NCBI GenBank assembly: GCA_963576565.1
Contig: OY755044.1
Coordinates: 52,525,347 to 52,589,346 of the forward strand
DNA length: 64,000 nt
Source: Aspidapion aeneum
Taxonomy: Eukaryota; Arthropoda; Insecta; Coleoptera; Brentidae
Reading direction: 5' to 3'
Shown here: positions 58,983 through 64,000 of the stretch, in pieces
Layout: each line of letters opens with the position of its first letter
How positions within the stretch are numbered: the first letter of the stretch is position 1
Translations under genes and position numbers: made by a program
Notes under the pieces: generated by a model
Databases searched by the model: none
The model's input: only the letters and a program-made list of their open reading frames with translations
What the model was told of the DNA's origin: nothing

Positions 58983-60146
58983 AAGTAGACTCTCGATTAT
59001 GCGAGCTAATGTGGGCTATAATATATATAATATATAATCCGTATTTATCTATTTTGTTTTCTATATACTTATATTAGCCATCCATACCTTAGGTCGATAT
59101 GGAAGCTATAGGGATCGGGATTGGGATCGCCACAACAAACTTTTTCTTTCATTCAAATGGTTCAAAAAAGTCCCATCTACCAAATTTTGTGATAGTGTCT
59201 GTCTGTCCATCTGTCTGGGACACGATAACTCAAAAACCAATAAACCGATTTTAATCAGACTTGGTACAAAAATATCTCGTTAACGATGGATAAGGCCATT
59301 AAATTCGTGAAACAAGGTTTTCAAAGTATGAGTCGATATTTTTGAGATATTAAAAAAATGGATAAAAATTATGAGCCACAGTGGCTAGTGAAACGCGTTT
59401 TTTAGATTTAGAAAGAAAATTGCATTTTTTTATATAATAAAGCTTCTCAACCCCCGGAACGACTAGCTATTATTGATGGCTGTGCGTGCTTGCTGGTGCC
59501 ATTTTTTTAAATACTTTTTAATAATAAATACCAATATTTGATTAATCTTACAAACAAAAAAGGACGTCTAAAAATAATAGCCTAGGCACTAAAGTGATAC
59601 TTTTAATCCCGAGGCGGAAAGTTTGTAGCCCGACTGAGGCATTTTAGTCACAAGGTTCATATACTATTTTATGGATTTTAGCATAGAAAAAATAAACAAA
59701 AAAGGATATAATAAAACGGTATTTTGAAACACTCCGTACTAATTGCATTCAACGATATTCTATAGAAGTAAAATATTATAAAATGTTAACCTACAAAAAT
59801 TACTTTGTTTTAAATCCCTAGGGAATAAAAGTAATTGAATTAGCGACTAATAGTGGATTTTTACTTCTTAGGGATTAAAAGTAAGTTTTTGCTCCACAGA
59901 GATTAAGAGGATCACTTTAATCTCTAAAGCAAGGGACTTATGTGACCACTTTAGTCCCAAAAGTGTCGAAAATACAAAATTAAATAAGTTCAGTCAGTTT
60001 CTGTTGCTTTGGAAATTTTATGATTCTCCATAAAATTACCCGAACAATATGGCGTCGCTCGGTTAATATGGTTTCAACCGATGTATTACGCAACTCGGAT
60101 AATCCAGTGATCGGATTATCGAGAGTCGGATAATCGAGAGTCTACT
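58983..60146. mobile_element. Pogo/Tigger-like non-autonomous element, diverged
   Basis: Left end (after TA) AAGTAGACTCTCGATTATGCGAGC; right end GGATAATCGAGAGTCTACTG before TA. The repeat is the well-known CAGTAGACTCTCGATTATCCG-type terminus of pogo-group Tc1/mariner elements, with a nearby second GATTATC-GAGAGTC copy inside the right end. The ~1.1 kb interior has no transposase frame and includes a copy of the dispersed family (59190-59400) and degenerate TTTTAATCCC/GGGATTAAAAGT phrases (59600-59960). Confidence 0.6.
59190..59400 (+). repeat. Dispersed repeat family, copy 3 (diverged)
   Basis: TGTCTGTCTGTCCATCTGTC, CACGATAACTC and ACCGATTTTAATCAG resemble the mid-part of copies at 19880 and 52358, with weaker similarity than those two have to each other. 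Confidence 0.4.
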
Positions 60147-60360
60147 GTACATATGATTTATTTAAATTTATTAAGTTAATTGTGAATGCAGCTTTGGTAC
60201 ATACTGGCATTTTCCTTATAACTTATGATAATAAAATTATTATTATAAATGGCGAATATAACAATTATTTAGCTTAGGTAGTTTTCCAGTTAAACATTTT
60301 TAGATGAAGTAGATATTTCGTTTTTAATCGGATAACGGTCAAAGTAAAATAATATAAAAC

Positions 60361-60974
60361 TATAGTTGGTGTTCTATTTAAGTGGCACCGCGTCATAGCT
60401 ATGGTAAACCAAATTCTGCGGCAAAATCTAAGTAAAGAAGCCTTAAAAAATTAGTGTTTCACTTTGTACATGCAGTGTGCCGCTCGGGGCTTAATGTTCG
60501 AAGGATAAAACACTACGACGTTTTAAAAGAGAGATCAAATAGGTACTTACCTGAGAAATAAAGATCCGAAACATGAAAGAGGATCCAAAATTATATTAAA
60601 ATGTGCGCAAATATTGATTTAGTTGCAAAGACGGTAATTTGTTTTGTGAAAAGCTCCGTCATAATTTGTTTGACATACCGTCAAAACAACAACGACTAGA
60701 AAACGTCAAAGCCCTGGTAAATCAATAATATGTTCGTAACAACCAGATAATAGTATATATGTTCCTTTCTAATGAAATCGTTTAGAAGAAGACATCAATA
60801 AAAAGCAAGTAAAATAGTAAGCTAATGACTAATTAGTGCAGTGCCTCATTTTGGGAATCAATATCAATAAAAAAATTAAAGGAAGTGCATGCCACTGTAT
60901 GTACCCCTTTACTCCCTTCCCGCCCATCAAGGTTTTGATGACGCGGTGTCACTTTAATACAACATCAACTATAG
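60361..60974. mobile_element. MITE with ~38-bp terminal inverted repeats
   Basis: TATAGTTGGTGTTCTATTTAAGTGGCACCGCGTCA at the left pairs with TGACGCGGTGTCACTTTAATACAACATCAACTATA at the right. About 614 bp, TA at both outer edges, no ORF. Confidence 0.8.
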
Positions 60975-62038
60975 ATATATTTACATTCACATAGCTCTAG
61001 TACTAAAAACTACCTACAATTAATAAAAATAAATTATTAAGTTCTCAAACATTTTTGGAAGCAGGTAACAGAAACATGTTCCTTTAGTGCAGTGGACACG
61101 TAGCTTTGGTTTATAAATGATTCTACAAAAAGGGTGCTATGGGGTAGAAATGCATATTCCACTAACATAAACTGCAAACTACCAATTATTTATTTAGGTA
61201 CTTATCAGATGATATCTTTATGGAGAATTATTTACATATACAGCGAATATTGAAAAAAGTTAGTGCGTCACTCGTGGTTCACTGACACTGTTTGGGTGCT
61301 GTCAACAAATAGCCCCAGTTCAGTTTCAAAAGAATATGAAAGTGCGCTAGTGTAACACTGGGCTTGTCCAGTTGCTCAAAGGAATACAAAATATTGCACT
61401 AGTTTTCTCAAAAGAATACGAAAACTGCACTAGTGTTGCACCAGTGCTGCCTCCTTTTCCCAAAATAATTTGCTGTTAGAACTTTTTAGTCAATAAGAGA
61501 TACGCTACGACTTAACTAGTTACCTAAAAAATTTTAAGAAAATAAAATTACTGGCTAAGCTGAGATGTTATTTTAAAAACCCACCCAAAAAATGATATTT
61601 AACGGTCTACTTTTGGTAGACTCATCGTTATAAAAAATACTTATACTATATATACATACATTAATTTATTGTATTCTCCTTAAGCTAAATCGTAAACTGC
61701 GTCTATAGTCTATGCCTTTCTGGGGGAAAGCTTGTCATAAAATTCTGGAGGATTTTTAAGCAGAGGTCAGTAAAAAATATGCAGGAGTGGAGACCTAATG
61801 TTAAACATAACTTATCTATAACTGTACATTAATAAAAAAAAACATCAAAACTTTTTTATCTAGATTAGATAAAGAAATACCCCATAACAATTCCAGAGTT
61901 CTTTGAAGAAAGCTTATCACCTTCAAAATTACTAAACCGATTTTTGTCATACGTTAGGCTTTAATACACACACATACATACACATATTTATACGATTCTA
62001 GGGTTAAAAACTAGATCCTAAAAACAAAACAAATTAAA
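60975..62038. other. Non-coding; short degenerate repeat at 61325-61445
   Basis: Three loose units of CTCAAAAGAATACGAAA-TGCACTAGTGT at 61325-61445. The rest is AT-rich; the 3' end and terminal repeat of the adjacent P-type element should lie here but I cannot identify it. Confidence 0.4.
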
Positions 62039-64000
62039 TTAGTTTCCAAAAGCTACACTTATTTTTGCGCTTTTGCTGCTATTTGCAAACTCACTTTGAA
62101 GTGCTGTATCCCTCCTAATCATTTTTTTAGCTTTCGCTAAATAAATCCTGATTCTATATCTACAAAATGTCTCTCTCTTTGTCTTTTCTTGAGGAAAGCG
62201 AATTTCTTTAACTTCGTGATCTTTAAAAACTAAAAATTTAAGTAAACCCAAAAAGTTAAAATTTTTTGAAGGAATATGATTTGAAATATTTAAAAATATT
62301 TGTTCGATTCTGACAAAAAGTTTAAATACCAAAGGTGAAGGAAAATTCAGAGAATTTGTTTTATATTGTTTTAATGTAACTAGTTTTGAAAAGGGTTTCT
62401 GAAAATTATTGCTCAAAATAAAGTCATGGCAGCCTTTACATTTATTGCTTGTTTTAATATGTTTTAAAATATAACCCGCTGAATTGTACAGGAAATTTTG
62501 ATGAATATTGTCCAATGAAGGAACATTCTTATTCCAATTTTGCGGTAAGGCCGCCAAAAGAGGTTCGATTTCTACTCCTTTTTTCGGCAAAAATTTCTTT
62601 GTCATAACAGAATCTAAACTTAAAAAATTTGGATCGTTTTGATTGGCATAGCTTCCATTGGCGGGAACCACGTCCAAGTATTGAAAAATGCATAAATTTT
62701 TTAAGATTTGCCGACACTGTTCTGCTGTGGGCATTCTTTGCTTAATCTCATTTGCCCAAAAACATTCTCCAACACATCCTGCATAAACGGCGATGTTTTA
62801 AGGTATGTATATCCTTTTTCATTTAACAGATATTCTTGAAGGTCTAAAATTGTTTGTGTGGAAAGAATTACTCCAGTTTGCACTGGTTTCCAAATACCCT
62901 TTTCCCCAATTTTCATAGTTTTAAAAAGTAGTTTTATTTCCCTTAAAAAATCAATAGTTTGGTTATAATTTATCATATTTAGTTTACTTAGGGCCAAATT
63001 CTCGTCCCTTGAACTCATTATTGTGAACCATTTTGACAAACCAAGCAGTTGTTTTCGAATTTTCATCAATTATGTTACACTCACCTAAAAAACTAAGGGC
63101 AGAGCTTACATTATGATTCAAAATATAGAATGCTCTTGATACTTTCATTTTATTAAACTGAGTTAAATTTGAAAAATCCGTGTCAAGCTTTGGGCAAAAT
63201 TTTAGGTCCATATTTTCCTGAAATTCCGCCAAGGAGGTAATGTGCTTAACATCAATAATATCGCTCGGTAAATTATATTTTTTGACAAAATAATCTGAAA
63301 TACAGATAGTTTTATTATTCACTAGCACAGTCCTAATGTTTTTTAAAAGGTGAGAAATATCCGCTATAATTTTTTTTTTCTGACTTATCGGGATCGGTTA
63401 TAAAATTTTGAAAAACTGTTTTTTTTTTGCCTTTATTCTGAAATGTTTCCATACCGCAACGTTATCGGGCCCCATGTCTGACGTAATATCTAAAATATTA
63501 AGACCGATTTGGTTTGATTTATTAAGAATTTCCAAAATAATTTTGGCCACAGAAGGTCCTTCACAAGAGTTTCCAATAAAATGGTAAGCGACAATTTGTT
63601 TGTCACATGGTTTGCCAAGACCGCTTGTTCAGACAGAGAATCATAGCCCAAAATTTTTGAAGATCCTTGAAATAAATCCTTGCTGGGGGTAATGGCACAG
63701 GCATCAAATTGCAAAGAACAATCTCTTTCAATTTCACATAGACTTTGAATTTTGATTTTAAGAAAATAAAAAATTTCATCTAAAATGCCAGGTTGAAAAG
63801 GCAAATGCTCAATTTTGTATGAAAGGGTGCGGATTTTTGGCAACGGAAGATTTAGCTTAAGGAGATATCTATACCCAGCGGTGCCACAAACAAATTTGAG
63901 TTAGCATCTTCAAATGTTTTGTTAGACCACCTGAATCCCTTTATTTTTTTGGAACCAATTATTACTTCGATCTGATCTTTATTAAATATACCCGTCACCT
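62039..64000 (-). pseudogene. P-element/THAP9-type transposase, C-terminal two-thirds
   Basis: Minus strand, running off the right edge. Pieces in order: FACGTAGYRYLLK block (~63880, split across frames) and LPKIRTLSYKIEHL...FQPGILDEIF (63843); frame 63490 with ILGYDSLSEQAVLANH; DITSDMGPDNVAVWK (~63460); frame 63328-62984 (LTQFNKMKVSRAFYILN); frame 63069-62701 (GYTYLKTSPFMQDVLENVFG, likely holding the catalytic Glu); frame 62734-62039 (NSAGYILKHIKTSNKCKGC). These match the RNase H-like, insertion and C-terminal parts of P-type transposases. At least four frame breaks. The N-terminal THAP DNA-binding domain would be beyond 64000. Confidence 0.85.

Overview
The window is eukaryotic, almost certainly arthropod and probably insect. 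It is AT-rich and mostly intergenic. Every recognisable coding region belongs to a transposable element (BEL/Pao and copia LTR elements, I-group and RTE-like LINEs, a THAP9/P-element transposase, a protein-primed type B DNA polymerase), and all are broken by stops, frameshifts or insertions. I find no host gene, rRNA, true tRNA or CRISPR array. Region 1-18.8 kb is one side and the centre of a giant inverted repeat: 1-8315 is the reverse complement of 8902-17187, with a ~586 bp spacer holding a 44-bp GC-rich tandem array. Each arm has an outward-facing DNA polymerase B pseudogene at its distal end and ~6 kb of non-coding, minisatellite-rich DNA inside. The left copy runs off the window. The two copies carry different stop codons, so the arms have aged separately. 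Region 18.8-29.4 kb is a mosaic of small non-autonomous elements and minisatellites: a tRNA-derived SINE-like head (19.7 kb), a tandem pair of ~320-bp units each with a hammerhead-ribozyme-like core (21.8-22.4 kb), a long foldback element (24.1-24.8 kb), and several short tandem arrays. Region 29.5-33.5 kb is a decayed plus-strand LINE (endonuclease, reverse transcriptase, RNase H, CCHC knuckle). Region 34.6-52.1 kb is a multi-level nest. A plus-strand BEL/Pao element (B) was split in gag by a complete minus-strand BEL/Pao element (A: 471-bp LTRs at 36337-36807 and 47242-47712, 5-bp duplication CCTCT). Element A was then split between gag and protease by a ~4.95 kb non-coding insertion (40640-45594) flanked by a 9-bp duplication and filled with satellites and a MITE. 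Element B was also split in its reverse transcriptase by a 5'-truncated LINE with a (TA)n tail, and ends against a MITE. Region 53.4-57.4 kb holds a mariner-like MITE and a 5'-truncated copia element with a nearly intact pol (one in-frame stop) and one short LTR. Region 57.4-61.5 kb is non-coding with three MITE/pogo-like non-autonomous elements. Region 62.0-64.0 kb is the C-terminal part of a P-element/THAP9-type transposase pseudogene running off the right edge. All coordinates and motifs were read by eye; identities and family assignments below family level are estimates.
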